DNA of 64,000 bases from Sweltsa coloradensis (GCA_024449915.1 JAMZAV010000097.1:620001-684000), one strand, 5' to 3'; positions 44,107 through 56,914 are shown, counted from the first letter of the stretch. Numbers and translations are program-made. Notes: a model not told the origin generated them from the sequence alone.

Positions 44107-47100
44107 GTAAGCATTTGGGTAAACAGTCCATGATTTGTAAATACCAATGCCGATTAGGCCTACATAGTTAAAAGCATGGTCTAACTTGAATTTGAGTGTG
44201 ATTTAAAGAATAGGCCTGATAATAATATGGGTAGTAATATCAAATACCCGGTTTCAACATGAGTCGGGACGGGGGTGACGTGTCTTGTATCACTAGTTAC
44301 TCGGGCTAAAGACGGTAGGTGCTTGCAAGCCAAGCTCAGCACATCCTCGAGTCGGGACAGGGGTGACGTGTCTGGTATCACTAGTTACTCGGGCTAAAGA
44401 CGGTAGGTGCTTGCAAGCCAAGCTCAGCACATCCTCGAGTCGGGACAGGGGTGACGTGTCTGGTATCACTAGTTACTCGGGCTAAAGACGGTTGGTGCTT
44501 GCAAGCCAAGCTCAGCACATCCTCGAGTCGGGACAGGGGTGACGTGTCTGGTATCACTAGTTACTCGGGCTAAAGACGGTAGGTGCTTGCAAGCCAAGCT
44601 CAGCACATCCTCGAGTCGGGACTGGGGTGACGTGTCTGGTATCACTAGTTACTCGGGCTAAAGACGGTAGGTGCTTGCAAGCCAAGCTCAGCACATCCTC
44701 TTTTCTAGGACAAACATTTCTACAGGTTCTCTCAATTTCTTTATGTTTTTCAAGAGTCTTTCTACGTTGATACTTTCCCATTACATCATTTCCTTGTGTA
44801 CCTGCTGAATTTTAAAGAGGCTAATAAATCTACATCCTCTTTCTTTTGCACTCCATTACATTTGGTCCCGCCATCTATCTCAATGGATGGCCGTCTCTTT
44901 GTAGGCCTACTCTCCGCATGATTTTATATAGGCCTAGGCGAGCTACCAAACTTATTAGGGATTTCATCTCCGCTGCCTGTAGTCTGCTCTCTTCCTTTCC
45001 TCCTATTATCCTACCTGATGAATATTATATTGGGGGATGGTACATTTTGTAGTAAGATCATCTTGCATAGCTGTTCGATATTTCCTTTTTCTATAGTAGC
45101 CTACCTAGTTAATGTATTACTTTGGTTTGGTAGAATTTTTCTGGCACTTATATCTCCTCGATACTTAAGGAACAGAAATAGAAAACATAGGTAGGACCTA
45201 CCTACATACACTGTGAAGTCATTAGGGCCTAGGTTATATGCCTCCATGCTTAAACAATGCTATGCTGAATTAAATCAGTTAGGTATTTATTTTAATTTTT
45301 TTATGATTTTTTTATTATTATTATTATTGAGCGAGCGAAGCGAGCGTCTCCACTTGACTCTTATGGCTCGAATGTCTGTTTTTTTTTTTTTTTTTTTTTT
45401 TTTCTGTTACTGCTTCGATACAGGTCGCACCGTTTCTCTGATCGACCTGAAATTTTGCACACATGTACATACCACCTAGGCGGGTTGCTGTATAGTTTTT
45501 GAACAAAATCTGATCGTTGGTTATAAAAAATAAAATAAAAAAATAAAAATGTTCCGATCGTTATGAAATTTTGCAGGGTCAATAAGTACAACATTCTCTC
45601 CTATTTTCCAAATTTTCAGCTAAATCGGTCAAGAACTTAAAGACTTATTGGTAATCATAATTCGAAAAATGATGTTAAAAAATGAAGGAGGCAGTGAAGA
45701 TACAAAGATACACTTTAGAAGGCATGACGTGAATGAGTACAATGCAAAGATGTTGGAATAGTATACAGTGTACAATGTCAATATCAAGTTAGGCCTACAC
45801 TGTGTGGTGGGACTTATGGGAATGTCGTACTCGGGTCATGTTGCACGTACCGGTGCTCGCTCAACAACGCGTCCAACTGAGCGTTTTCCTAGTTATTATT
45901 ATTTTATTCCAACATGAGTATGACATACAATCACATTGCTGGAGGTAAGAAATTAGAGCATAGCCCCATAACACAAAGTGTCTCACCACCAGGTCAATAT
46001 ACACAATACAATAATAGAATATACAAAACACATTCAACAATATATAACACTTGTTATTATGTGTTATTAACACATAATAACAATATAGTAGGCCTACTCA
46101 ATAGAAAAACACAAAATATCACAAAAAATTACTTATAGATAACACCAGACCTGGGTAGTAACGTAACGGAAGTAACGCGTTACTGTAACGAAATTACTTT
46201 TTTCAGTAACGAGCCAGTAATTTAATTACAATTTTCTCAAAGTAACGGAAGAGTAATTTCACTACTTTTATCATTGTAATTTGGCATTAGTAACGCGTTA
46301 CTTTTGTTGCGCGGCCCGCGCCTTTGTGTATCAAATATCAGTCACTAGGCCAGTGCGCCTGCTGCCTTTCTACGTATCGCCCGCTTGAGCAATGTGCATG
46401 TGCATGCAGCATTTCCAACATTTCGTAGGTCTGATCGAGAGATTTCGAGTCCTGAATTTTTATTTCAGAACCTAGCCATGTTTACTTTTGGTACTTCCGC
46501 CTATGACGAGTGCCGTTGACGACGTAATTATCTACTTGACATCAAACATTCAAGTCTGTGTCAAATAAATCGATAGTCGAATTGTTACATTGTAATGTAG
46601 CCTAGTTACAACATTTCGCCGATAGATGTCACCCGCATAATCAATAATTTACTATACATCTATACGTCGAAATCTACAATATCTCTGTGATAGGCCTCCG
46701 CTGGTTTTAAAGTGTGGGCGTGGATAACACGCTGTCTGAGACCCGCCATCGGCAGACAAAGCACTTGCGTCATACCCGTCCGCACGTCAGATACATTTTA
46801 AATTAAAAAAGTAATTTTTGAAAGTAATTTCACTACTTTTTTTCATAAAAAGTAACGTAATTTCATTACTTTTCAAAAGTAACTTACCCAGGTCTGGATA
46901 ACACACATAAATGTAATATAAAACGATGGCAAGTGTGAGTGTGAATTTGAGTGTGAAATTTCTTTTTTCCCCTTTCTTTTTCCTTTATAGTTTCTTTTTT
47001 TCTCCCCACTTTTTTATATTTGATTCATTAATTAATTGCATTTTAGGCCTATATCCTTTTTTGTTACCAAAATTGTTGTGTTTTAAATTTTTAATGCTTT

Positions 47101-50100
47101 GTTGTTGTAATATTACTATTTCAAATATTTACTTGAATGTAGTTCATTGTTGTGTCTGCATATCTAGGGCATATCTAGGCTATTTAATTAGATTTATTTA
47201 GTTGTCCTCCTTTATAAATCAGTTTTTATAACTGAATAGGATAGACGTTAAATAAATAAATAAAAAAAGAAAGAAAGAAAGAAAGAATACTACAGGGATC
47301 TTTGATGTTGGGCCTATCTCTGTTGAATATGACCTCCTATTATCAATAGGCCTAACCCGATATATAATTTTAAGTACCAAAGAATGAATGATAGTTTTAT
47401 GAAACTATTTGACAATGAAAAATTTTATTCCTCCTCTCAGACAGACAGACCTGTGGTTGAAATACAAATGAAAAGAATCTGATCTATTGTTCCCGAGTAT
47501 AGTGAATGGGTCCGTACCAACGAATAGAATGTGAAACCATTAGAATGGGAAACGAATAGAAAGTGCAAGGAATAGAATGGGAAACGGCTGAGAGAGGGGA
47601 TGGAATGTGAGAGCACTCTGACACATCTTGCAACACTGTACGTTAATCATACATTTGGGATGTAATTTACGCTTGATATCATTTTTACAATTAAATTGAT
47701 TATCACGCTTATTGCACTAATTTCTATAGGTTTCCCGTTCCATTGGTTTCCTCATTTTTACTTGAAATTAGTCGGTCAAATAGCTGCCTTTACTACCTAG
47801 GTATGTATTACCGACTGAAAAAAACAAATGGTAGCCATAGCGGGAAGATTTGAAATTGCATGCAGTAACAAAATACTAGTCAGTCTGAACTATAACCCTT
47901 AACCTTCGTCGTTCACTGCGCGAATGTGTGTGTTTTCAGTTTGAAAATAAGTTGTTATTTTTGTTACAATATGACATGTTGATAGTTTCATTAATAATAG
48001 TTTCTCAAACTCATAGAATATTACCCACAAATAAATTACGAAATTTACCAATTTTGATAATTTCGCAAAAATCAAAAATACTAAAAATTTATTTAATATG
48101 TTTAGAGTGTGTATGGTTGTTTTTTTAAATGTTCCTCGTCCATAGAAGGTTGCAGTGTATACAAATACATATGACTATAACTTCTGTGTTATGTTTGGTA
48201 TTAATCTGATATAATGCTTTAAATGGAATAATGGTAGGTGTTCATAATTTTCTAGTTATGTCCTTGGAATTAGGAGCCTTTGCTCAGAATAACTTTTTTT
48301 TGTGTTAGATGAAAGAAACAAAGCTAATAAAAGATTACTGGTTACGGATTATTCACACCTTAAAACGAAACTATTATTGATTAAAAACGCATAATTAAGA
48401 TATATTAAATTTTATTCTGTGATTGGGTGAGCGTAGCGAGCGTAGCAAGCGAAGCGAAGATTCCATTCTACTACACTGGAGAAAAAAATCCGGAATGTTT
48501 TTTTTCTTCTTTTTTTTTTCTTTTTTTCTTCTTTTTGTATTTTTGTCTGTTTGTCCACACGATTCCGGTTAAACCGATACTCCGATTGCGATGAAATTTT
48601 GTGGAGGCCTTCGAAATCTCTGAACTTAGAACTGCCACGTTTTTGAGCGCAATCGGAAAAATTGTTCTCATGGAAATCGCAATTTTACGATTTTTTTCGA
48701 TTTTAAATAAATTTCTTCGATTTATAACACCTACATGCTTTATCCAATTTTAATGATTTTTGCACAGAACCTTTATTTTATGAATTAAGATATTCTTGTG
48801 AAATTTGAGCGCAATTGAAAAAATATTTATCATAAAAATCGAAATTTTACGGGTTTTTTCTTTTTTTAAACAATCTTTGACTTATAACACCTACATGCTT
48901 TATCCGATTGAAATGATTTTTTCGCATAACCTTAATTTTATGAATTAATATATCATTGTTTAATTTGAGCGCAATCGAGAAATTATTTCTGTTAAAAATT
49001 TCAATTTTTTGATTCTTTTTAAACAATTACGATTTTTTTTAAATTAAAAAAATAAGGTTAATTTTTTATTTTATTAAATTAAATTTAAAAAAAAATTAAT
49101 TTAATAATGATTTTTCCACAGAACAACAGAAAATTCGCATAGCACATGGCAGCTCAATGCACCAATTACGCTCATCCAACAACGCGGCGGGACTTAAGCG
49201 TTTTCCTAGTAATATTACACTCGAGTCAGGTAAATGTTATTGCTTATAAAAGCTCTTTATGTGTTAAACAATCGTACACTTAATAATTACGATACATAAG
49301 AGTGTAAGCAATTATTATGAATCATCTCGATGAGGTTTTATTTAAATTGAATTACTTTTAACAACCAGTTCCGTTTGTTCACGTGATTGTACTGGTAATT
49401 TATCTTTTAACTTGCCCCCCCCCCCTACTTACACAATTTTTAGTTGGTTTACCGCCACAATTATCACTGACTCGGTGTCCACAAGCCTCACACGCGTCTA
49501 GTCTTGGGGGATAAATTGTGAAGTCAATTAGAATGAAAAATAGACTAGAATACAGACGAAATATAATAACATAGTCATTCAAATAAGCATACGAAAACGA
49601 ACATTATATGGGAAAAAACAAAATAACTAAACTGATACAGATAATCATCTTACATTTTGTGTTCGTTAGTAACAGCTCTTGTTATCCTTGAAAAACTATA
49701 CATCACAAAAAACATTTTTAAAACTTTAGCCAAGGGTCTTCACTAGACAAATATGACCTTAACACGCCCGTAAGCACTCAAATTCAGATGTACAACGCTC
49801 TGGGGAAAAATTTAAACGACATACGTGAATTCTAAAATGCACAAAACACAGATATTTTTACGCAGAAGAACATACAACAAACAGAATTGCTTAATATATA
49901 ATAAACCCTACTATTCACCATTGCTAAGCGTAAAGTCAACGCGACGGGAGCATCCTCTTCTTTTTCCCGTTGTGTCGACTATGCGTAACAATGGTGAATA
50001 GTAGGGTTTATTACACACATCAATTCTGTTTGTTGCATGTTGTTCGGCATAAAAACATCTGTGTCTTGTGCATTTTAGAATTCACTTATGACGTTTCAAT

Positions 50101-53100
50101 TATTCTCCAGGGCGTTGTACATCTGAATTTGAGTGCTTACTAGCGTGTGACGTGTACATGCTTGTCTCGTGAACACTCTTAACTAGTATTATATATTTAT
50201 ATAATATTGAATTGTATTCAACACAAAGTTAACAACAATGTAGTTGTTCATTTTCAGTATATAATTTTCTTCCTGAAATATACAATTTCGTTGTCCTAAC
50301 TAGGGTGACTTAGTTTCTTTCCATAAAAACGTCGCTTCTTTATCCTTGATATTAACGATCTGCGCCGATATTAGTATTTGTTCGCTAACTTTCACCACGT
50401 TCACCACCCACGCAACAGAGAAACCCTTTGTTGAAACCAGTGCCATTGTTACGAGCAACTTTCGTTATATATAAGGGGTGAGTAAGTCAAGGCCGAAACT
50501 TTCTAAAGTAACATACTAGCAAACCCCTAGGTCAAGTGACCTTCAACAATTATTTCGGCTAGAATATAATAAGTAATAACGTATTGATGGTTTACGTTCA
50601 AGTATTCCATTAGAGATCACTGCACTAAATTCGGGTTCGAACACTCGCTACTAACAAAAAAGTAGCATCTAATTTTTTAATGAAACCTTTAGGCCTAACA
50701 TGGGCAAACGTTTAGTTGAGTTTATCAAAAGGCAGTGTTCGATAACTTATGGTGGATAACGACAGAAAAAATATTCATCTTTGAAAAAAAAATGCCAAAT
50801 AAATTCGTGAGTAAAAATATATAATATTTTCTTAGCACGCAAATTATTGCGTTTGCCCACATACAAAAGAACACAATTTGAAATACTGTATTTGTACGAT
50901 AATAAAACAAAACTATGTATGGATAAAACTAGCATTAAGACAGGGGAAAGTCTTACTCTTTTATGGGTGTATAAAGTCATAACTCGTGGGCAAATCAAAT
51001 GTGCCGAAAAAAAGCGGGACCTCGTCGAGACTAAAATTTATTTCAGTTATTGCATGGTACACATGAAGCTTTAGATGTTTCATTCGTTTAGAAGACGTAT
51101 TTACCGAATACACACATGATGGTAGTGAAAAGATAAAACAAATAATGGATAAGACCTAGGTGCCCGTTAATGCGCCGCAGCCAAACCGCGGTACGCTACA
51201 CACTCAGGCACGTCTTATACAGCAAGCCGAGTTGGGGTGATTCGAGGTGTCATCCAGCCGTCATGAAACGTGATGTGAACTTAAAAACTATCAAAATCAA
51301 GGGGATTTGGGTACCTGACAACACATGTCAAATCTGGTTGGAGTACGAACGTTCCTTCTTGGTGAAAAAATGACTTGAAACATGCTCAAAATCACTTTAA
51401 GGATGTTAGTGTCTACTACTACCTGCTACTACTACTGGCTACTACTACTCATGTCTAATCCGTCAGTTTCAATTGCCCAGCGATTTTGACCAAACGGGTG
51501 GTGCTACAACGTTATTATTTTACAAGGACATTAAGATTATAGTGATGTAGTGCCTTTTGAAGAAAAAGTTGAAAAAGTTTGCTGGAAGGCTTTCAAATAA
51601 AGGTTTTAATAATAGCCTTATAAGGCATACAATCAACAAGTAACTATAGTTACTTAACAATGATCGCCTACAGTGTTTACAAAAAGCAAGTCTTTGGACC
51701 ACTAGGTATTTTGCATTATATTGTTTTGTTAATTGGTAATACCATAGCATTTAAATCGACTTTGATGAAATTGTTATGTTTTAACAAATAATGTTGCAAT
51801 GAAACTTGAAGCGGTACAAATACGAGTTTTGTACCGTTTGACAAAAAAAATCGTACACCAACTGTTATTTTCAGAAAACTATTTTAACTATAGTCAAGTT
51901 ATAGCTAAAGGTGTTTAGAAACTATGTGCAGAAAACCGATTCTCAAAATTTAATTTTGAACTAGTCTTGTATATTACACTTTTGTCTAAAAATCTAAATC
52001 TAATTTCCAAAAGTGAGGTTATGTCCCGCCCCAAAAAAATCACAATTCACAAAAAAAAAATCTGTTGGCTTAGGATTTGTTTTTAAACATGTACGCACTT
52101 CGTTTTCTTGTACGATTTTCAAAAATAAATTGCTTTTAAATCGGTTTAATCACTTCATAAAAATCGAAAATACGAATTTACAATATGTGGCATTTGAGGG
52201 TTAAGTTAGTTAAAATGTAATCCCGGGCTGCACTTAGTCCTTCCCCAAGTTTGATAGGATTGTTTTCAGGAGATATTACACCATTTCAAATTTTATGTAC
52301 ATACGCAGAATCCACTTCGGTGGGCACATGTCCTTCAAAATACAATAACTTTTATCAATAGCCGCGCCACCTGATTTATCTAATCTCAGCTTCAGCCAAC
52401 CCCTGTCTGCTTAGGCAACTAGCATGACTTGTATGCGTTGCGGGTTGCGTTTCGTTGACGTCACCTGGAGAACGTGGGGGGGAAAACGTTCTAGTTCAAT
52501 GATTTAATGCGATGTACTGAAAAGAAAATAATGGTACTTGTAACGCAGGTATTTTGATCTCGTTGCAGTATTGACAGTGCATTCTCAAAATATAAATCAT
52601 GATAGACTGAAAAGTAAATAAACAAAATAATAAGTTTTGAACAGAAATAAAATATGATAGTACGCTTGTGTCTGTGAGTGATCGTACGGTATAAACTTTG
52701 TCGTCCAACCTTGCAATGCATAGCCTTCATTGCCTTAAAGCCGTTTATAATCATATCGAAAATGTTTTCACGAAAATGTCTCAAAATACAATATGCTCAC
52801 TCTTGAAAATCACCTCAAGGCGTTAAGAATCGTCAAATCGACTTGGATCCATTGACCAGAATTCAGCTTGGTTATCGCTACTGCAGATACGGTAGAGCTG
52901 TTTCTTTGATACCTCTCTTCGCAATAGCAACGCAGTATAACAAGGTTTTTTCTGTCGATGTGTTGGTAATTGGAATGCACTGTCTTATGAGGTTCGCACA
53001 GAAGAAGATTTTTATAGATTTCGGAGTGACCTTAGATTTAGAATAACTCATTTAGGTGACACTGTGACAAGAGTAGACTTATTGCTTATATCAGGTCAAT

Positions 53101-56100
53101 TCACATGAAAGGTTGCGAGTTGGACTTTCTGTAACACTATAGCAGAAACACCTAAATATAATATTGGTTTTTGGATTGTAGCCCTAAGTGCACCACGGAT
53201 AAGAAACCAGACGGAATGTATCTCATCGCCAACTCCAATTACCCCTCGTGTAGGTATAGCTATAGCCGGCTGTACTTTCCAAGATTAAATGACTATAATG
53301 TGGAAAGTGTTGAAAATCGCGACTGAAAACCGAGTAATAACAAAAAATATTAGGCCCTCCCAATGGCTTGTGTAGCTCTCTTTAAAAATAAATTCCGATC
53401 TAATTTTGATGTTTGGATCCCAAAATTGTGGAATGCAGTTCATTTAGTGCAGTTATTAAAAGTATTGATTTTAACTGTTTAAAGTTACACGAGTAGATAA
53501 CGCATGTCGTTGTGAGGGTGGTAAAGTATTTTCAGGTATATCCGACTTCTGTAGAGAGCATAAAATTACTGATTTACTTCTCACTGAAAATCAGTTATAT
53601 AACTGAGTGGGTAGACTCTAAATACAATGTATTTATTTATTTAATTATTTATTTATGATTGTTTGATTGTGCATGTAACATAGGAATCAATCCCTTGCAT
53701 TCGCAGAAGCTGTTGAAGAAAAATGTAAAAGCTTCAAGTTTAAAATTATTATTGTTGTAATAATTTTATTTAAACAAGCAACAACAATAACCATAGTAAG
53801 AAAATATTAAGAATAACAAAATGGTCCATTAAAGTTGAAAAATGTATGAAATGTTGTAAGAAAGGTATATTATTTTGTTATTACACTAACTACTAATACC
53901 ATATAGACCAATTTTCTAATGTGTATCGCTATTGTGAAGCATAAAATCAATAAGAGTTCACGTTACTTAAAAATACTATATTATGGTTATTCTTTTCACA
54001 AACCAATAAATCATTTTGGCAGTTAATGTAAGCTCATGCGCGCAAGTGAAATTTGCACATCGCCTGATTTTGAGGCGTCACGACGCCACTTTTCCAGTCG
54101 TTATTGTTTGCAGCATTTCATTTAATTTTCTGCATAGAGAGCGACGAATCTAACGATATGTACGTTTATTCACCTCTATAGTCAATCATATTTTACCTCT
54201 GACTCAAAGGCCTACAAACTAAACACTAGGAAGCTTCGCAAACGCTTTTTTTAGTCGCGTTGATGGATGAGCTTTTTTAAGTTTTACGTTTGCGTGGGAT
54301 ATCTTTACTTTTGCAAGTGCTTTGTTTTGCTGTCTACGCATTGTAGGTGATTGTTGTCACGTTTCAATTGTTACTTGTCAATTGTTATTATTTACCGTAA
54401 AAAACTTATAGTAAAAGCTTTATTTCTATTAATTCTGGCTAACTTTTTCAACTTTTTCTTTCTTAAGGTACTACATCACCACAACCTATGTCCATGTATA
54501 ATTTGAAAGTTGTAGCCCCACCCGTTTGGTCAGAATTGGCCCAAATGGCACGAAATTATCGCACATTTTTTTTTTAAATCGTAAAAGTACGATATTCATG
54601 AGAAATATTTATTCGATTGTACCCAAAAACAATACACCTCTAAGTTCAGAGATTTCGAAGGTCCCATTCAATTTTCATCAAGATCGGATATGCCGTTTGC
54701 CCGGTAGAGAGCGAACAAACAGACAAAAAAAAACAAAACAAACAAAACAAACAAAAAAACACCCGAGCTAAATTTTTTTGGGGGTCAGTAAAATTGAAGT
54801 CTTCGCTTTGCTCATCCAATTACCAATCAAACAAGTGTATACTATTGAAAGGCAAATTAATATGTTAGAACTTAGAAAAGATTAAGTAGGGCCTATAATT
54901 GAAAATTAGGTACAAATTTTATTGTTTGATTGAGATCAGTTTTTGACAAAATAGCATTGATAACGTGTAAACCATAAATGAAAAATTAGATAAAACAAGA
55001 TAATTTTTGTATAGGCAATATACTGAATATTATAAATCTATATGGTGTATAGATTTATAATGTTTGTAATTAAAAGATTTTGGTGGTTTATATTTTTCCA
55101 TTTTTTTTTAAAAAAAAAAGATTGTGCATCGACCGACAAATCGAATTTGATGGTCTAACTAGTTCGTTGAGAGTTCAAAAGTTCCCGCGCCAAACGATTT
55201 TCAGTCGGTAATACAGATCAGGGAAATAAAGAAAACTATTTGACCGACTCGTTTGGAGAAGAAAATAGAACACGGACAGAAAGCGAAACGAACCGAATGG
55301 GAAACCAATAGAATGGGAAACGATTAGAAAAATGTTGAAGAAACAAATAGAAATTAATGCGAAAACGTGCGATGATCGCGATAATTAATTAATGTTATTT
55401 ATACTTGATATCAAAGTTGAATTCCACGCCCCGATGCACGATTAACGTACAGTGTTGCAAGATGAGTGTGGGTGCTCCCACATTCTACCCCCACTCTCAG
55501 CCGTTTCACATTCTATTCGTTTCGTTTTCTATTCGTTTCCCATTCTAATGGTTTCACATTCTATTCGTTGGTCGGATCCCATAGTGAATAGTGATGAAAC
55601 CAATCGAGCAGATGACATTGAGTCAGATTGCTGGACTTTCAGTGCACTTTGCTTAAATTAAAAACATCTGAGAGAACAAAGATCGAGGCTCCATTTATCA
55701 GCATCTCAAGCATGGCCCAAGAATAGAGTTAACTATGGTAGGTACTAGTAGGCCTACTGGTGTATATTTTGTCAGCACCTAGTTAATACATAGTATGTTT
55801 TTCTTCTTCTTCTAGTTATGAGCAAAAAAGTACCAAAATTCAATGAAACATTAGAATCCAAAGGGAGTCGCAAAAAGAAACCCCGAAGTGCTGAGTATTA
55901 CAAGCAGCGATTTCGCAAAACATTCATACAATTAGTGGAAGAAGATACGACTAATAATCCGGATCCTCCAAACTACCAATCGGCTGAAGCTCCGCCATCT
56001 AACCTTCCAGAGCGATCCTTCTGTTGTGTCTGCGGGTTTCCGAGTAGCTACACTTGTATCCCCTGCGGTGCGCGCTATTGCTGTGTCCGTTGCTTGGGTA

Positions 56101-56138
56101 CTCACAGGGACACACGCTGTTTGAAATGGACTGCCTAG
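43965..56138 (+). CDS. ZNHIT1: ZNHIT1 / p18Hamlet, SRCAP-complex zinc-finger HIT protein (whole gene, 2 exons)
   Basis: ZNHIT1 is a nuclear subunit of the SRCAP remodeller that deposits H2A.Z. Exon 43965-44106 encodes 47 residues including RMLDTAARKRRARKALEALE and DNFHDDPHA. Donor GTAAGC follows, then an 11.7-kb intron. Exon 55816-56138 (acceptor TTCTAG) resumes in frame at VMSKKVPKF and ends LKWTA. The product is 154 aa, equal to human. The zf-HIT finger near the C-terminus shows Cys117, Cys120, Cys128, Cys131, Cys136/137, Cys140, His144 and Cys149 in FCCVCGF...ARYCCVRCLGTH. The start is 89 bp downstream of the GTF2H5 stop. The intron holds a 5 x 88-bp minisatellite 154 bp after exon 1 and several transposons. 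Confidence 0.96.
44261..44700. repeat. Minisatellite, 5 x 88 bp, in ZNHIT1 intron
   Basis: Five head-to-tail units start with GAGTCGGGAC at 44261, 44349, 44437, 44525 and 44613. They are nearly identical, with only a few substitutions. Each contains GGGGTGACGTGTC and ends CAGCACATCCTC. The array begins 154 bp after the ZNHIT1 exon 1 donor. Confidence 0.95.
44701..45326. other. ZNHIT1 intron segment, nothing recognised
   Basis: Pyrimidine-rich sequence between the minisatellite and a HINE. No exon, repeat end or tandem array is evident apart from an (ATT)n tract at 45312-45328. Confidence 0.35.
45327..45892 (+). mobile_element. HINE subfamily 2, intact copy
   Basis: T|TTGAGCGAGCGAAGCGAGCG at 45327, to GCTCGCTCAACAACGCG, hairpin (loop TCCAACTGA), TTTTCCTAG|T at 45892. 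It contains a T21-23 run and several GAAATTTTGCA motifs. It aligns with the interrupted copy at 20005-22795. Confidence 0.82.
46146..46896. mobile_element. hAT-type element with GTAACG-rich ends, duplication GATAACAC
   Basis: GATAACAC flanks 46138-46145 and 46897-46904. CAGACCTGGGTAGTAACG and AAGTAACTTACCCAGGTCTG are inverted ends. About 150 bp at each side is filled with GTAAC/GTAATT reiterations. No transposase, 751 bp. Confidence 0.85.
47090..47280 (+). repeat. Retroposon 3' tail, copy 2
   Basis: Matches 33290-33470 through ATAGGATAGACGTTAAATAA, then (AAAT)n grading into (AAAG)n. One copy carries a short duplication near 47163. Confidence 0.6.
47505..47751. mobile_element. MITE with GGGAAACGAATAGAA ends, copy 1
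   Basis: GAATGTGAAACCATTAGAAT and GGGAAACGAATAG on the left, with TTCTATAGGTTTCCCGTTCC on the right, form inverted reiterated ends. The interior TTGCAACACTGTACGTTAAT is also in the copy at 55281-55592, in opposite orientation. Confidence 0.6.
48423..49209 (+). mobile_element. HINE copy e (3 internal units)
   Basis: T|TTGGGTGAGCGTAGCGAGCG at 48423, to CATCCAACAACGCGGCGGGA, hairpin, TTTTCCTAG|T at 49209. It is inverted relative to copy d and nearly colinear with it. 787 bp, in the ZNHIT1 intron. Confidence 0.85.
49736..50180. repeat. Large imperfect palindrome, about 440 bp
   Basis: Arms of about 200 bp mirror each other around 49955. AACCCTACTATTCACCATTG (49911) pairs with CAATGGTGAATAGTAGGGTT (49990), and AGCACTCAAATTCAGATGTA (49773) with TACATCTGAATTTGAGTGCT (50119). 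The arms are roughly 80-85 percent complementary. No target duplication or coding potential seen. Confidence 0.85.
50181..52842. other. ZNHIT1 intron segment
   Basis: No exon accepted. TATATATAAGGGG at 50466 is TATA-like but has no gene after it. A HINE fragment lies at 51485-51800 (CCAAACGGGTGGTGCTACAA and following). Reading frames here are short. Confidence 0.35.
51485..51800 (-). mobile_element. HINE-related fragment
   Basis: Colinear with 59270-59460 and with 404-560. It lacks both termini, so it is a truncated relative of the f/g type HINE copies. Confidence 0.5.
52843..53060 (+). pseudogene. LINE RT extreme C-terminal fragment
   Basis: Frames read LTRIQLGYRYCRYGRAVSL and, one frame away, NWNALSYEVRTEEDFYRFRS. 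This is the W-N-x-L and F-Y-R-F-R end of LINE proteins. A frameshift separates them. Confidence 0.45.
54226..54819 (-). mobile_element. HINE copy f
   Basis: Minus strand: T|TTGGATGAGCAAAGCGAAG at 54819, to CATCCATCAACGCGACT, hairpin, AAGCTTCCTAG|T at 54226. One unit of the CGTAAAAGTACGAT type. (CAAA)n lies in the middle. Confidence 0.8.
55281..55592. mobile_element. MITE with GGGAAACGAATAGAA ends, copy 2
   Basis: Reiterated GAATGGGAAAC units on the left and GTTTCCCATTCTAATGG on the right, inverted. It lies about 220 bp before ZNHIT1 exon 2. Confidence 0.6.
55816..56138 (+). CDS. ZNHIT1: ZNHIT1 coding exon 2 with zf-HIT domain
   Basis: Codes residues 48-154: a basic linker (KGSRKKKPRS), the YYKQRFRKTF motif, then the complete HIT zinc finger, ending in TAG at 56136-56138. 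It could be mistaken for an intronless 106-aa gene because an ATG sits at its start. The preceding TTCTAG and the phase show it is the second exon. Confidence 0.95.
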
Positions 56139-56883
56139 GTGGAATTTTTTCATCTGTTACCTCAAAGGCCAAGACCTAACGTTTTAGTTGGTGTCAGTAA
56201 GTTTGTAAAGTAGCCTACCCTACATGAATTTGTTTTTTAAAGTGGATTGATGTGACAAATGTTTTTTTTTAGTGTAGGCCTACATGTGCATATAGTGAAA
56301 AATTGAACATTAAGCTGCAATAGGTAAATATATTAATTAATTTGATACGTACCTAAAAGGAAACCATAACAATTACTCCTTGGCATTTACTTTTTTACTC
56401 TTATTTTTACTTCTAGCTATAGTTTCTCAGAGTAGGCCTAGGCCTACCCAGGCCCGAGCTCCTACTATAGGCTAAACAAAAATAATTTATGAAAACCTAA
56501 CATGCAAGTCATTAAACACTTTAGGTTTCTTGATGCCACATGGCCCTAAAGGACATCAATTGAGTTATAAATTACAGTTGATGCAGAAATGAGTGAATGA
56601 GGTAACCTACTAGTGAGTAATGGCATGGATTTCACTAGATACCTTTAAAATAATCTACATGACATGTGACACCTAACCTTTGAAAAATCACTAACTCACT
56701 AGATGCCGATAGACAGTTAACAATATCCCCACCACCACCACCGTCCCGCCACACACACACAGCGCCGTCTACATACTGTGCGCAAAGCTTTGGAGGCGCG
56801 ATGCAAAGATGATCAAAATCTGTATGGTAGCACTTTTTGCTTTAACCTCTAGTTCAAAATTTGTTTATTGCGGAGCATTATTA

Positions 56884-56914
<31 letters not shown>

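Noticed and set aside
44261..44700. CRISPR-like array
   Set aside because: The units are contiguous 88-bp repeats without unique spacers, in a eukaryotic intron.
44181..44781. Repetitive protein from minus-strand frames across 44181-44781
   Set aside because: The frames merely translate the 88-bp minisatellite. The period is not a multiple of three, so frames do not persist.
50466..50478. TATA box TATATATAAGGGG
   Set aside because: No coding exon follows within a reasonable distance. Such strings are expected in AT-rich DNA.
55818..56138. An intronless 106-aa gene
   Set aside because: It is ZNHIT1 exon 2; the preceding TTCTAG acceptor and phase join it to 43965-44106, giving the human-length protein.
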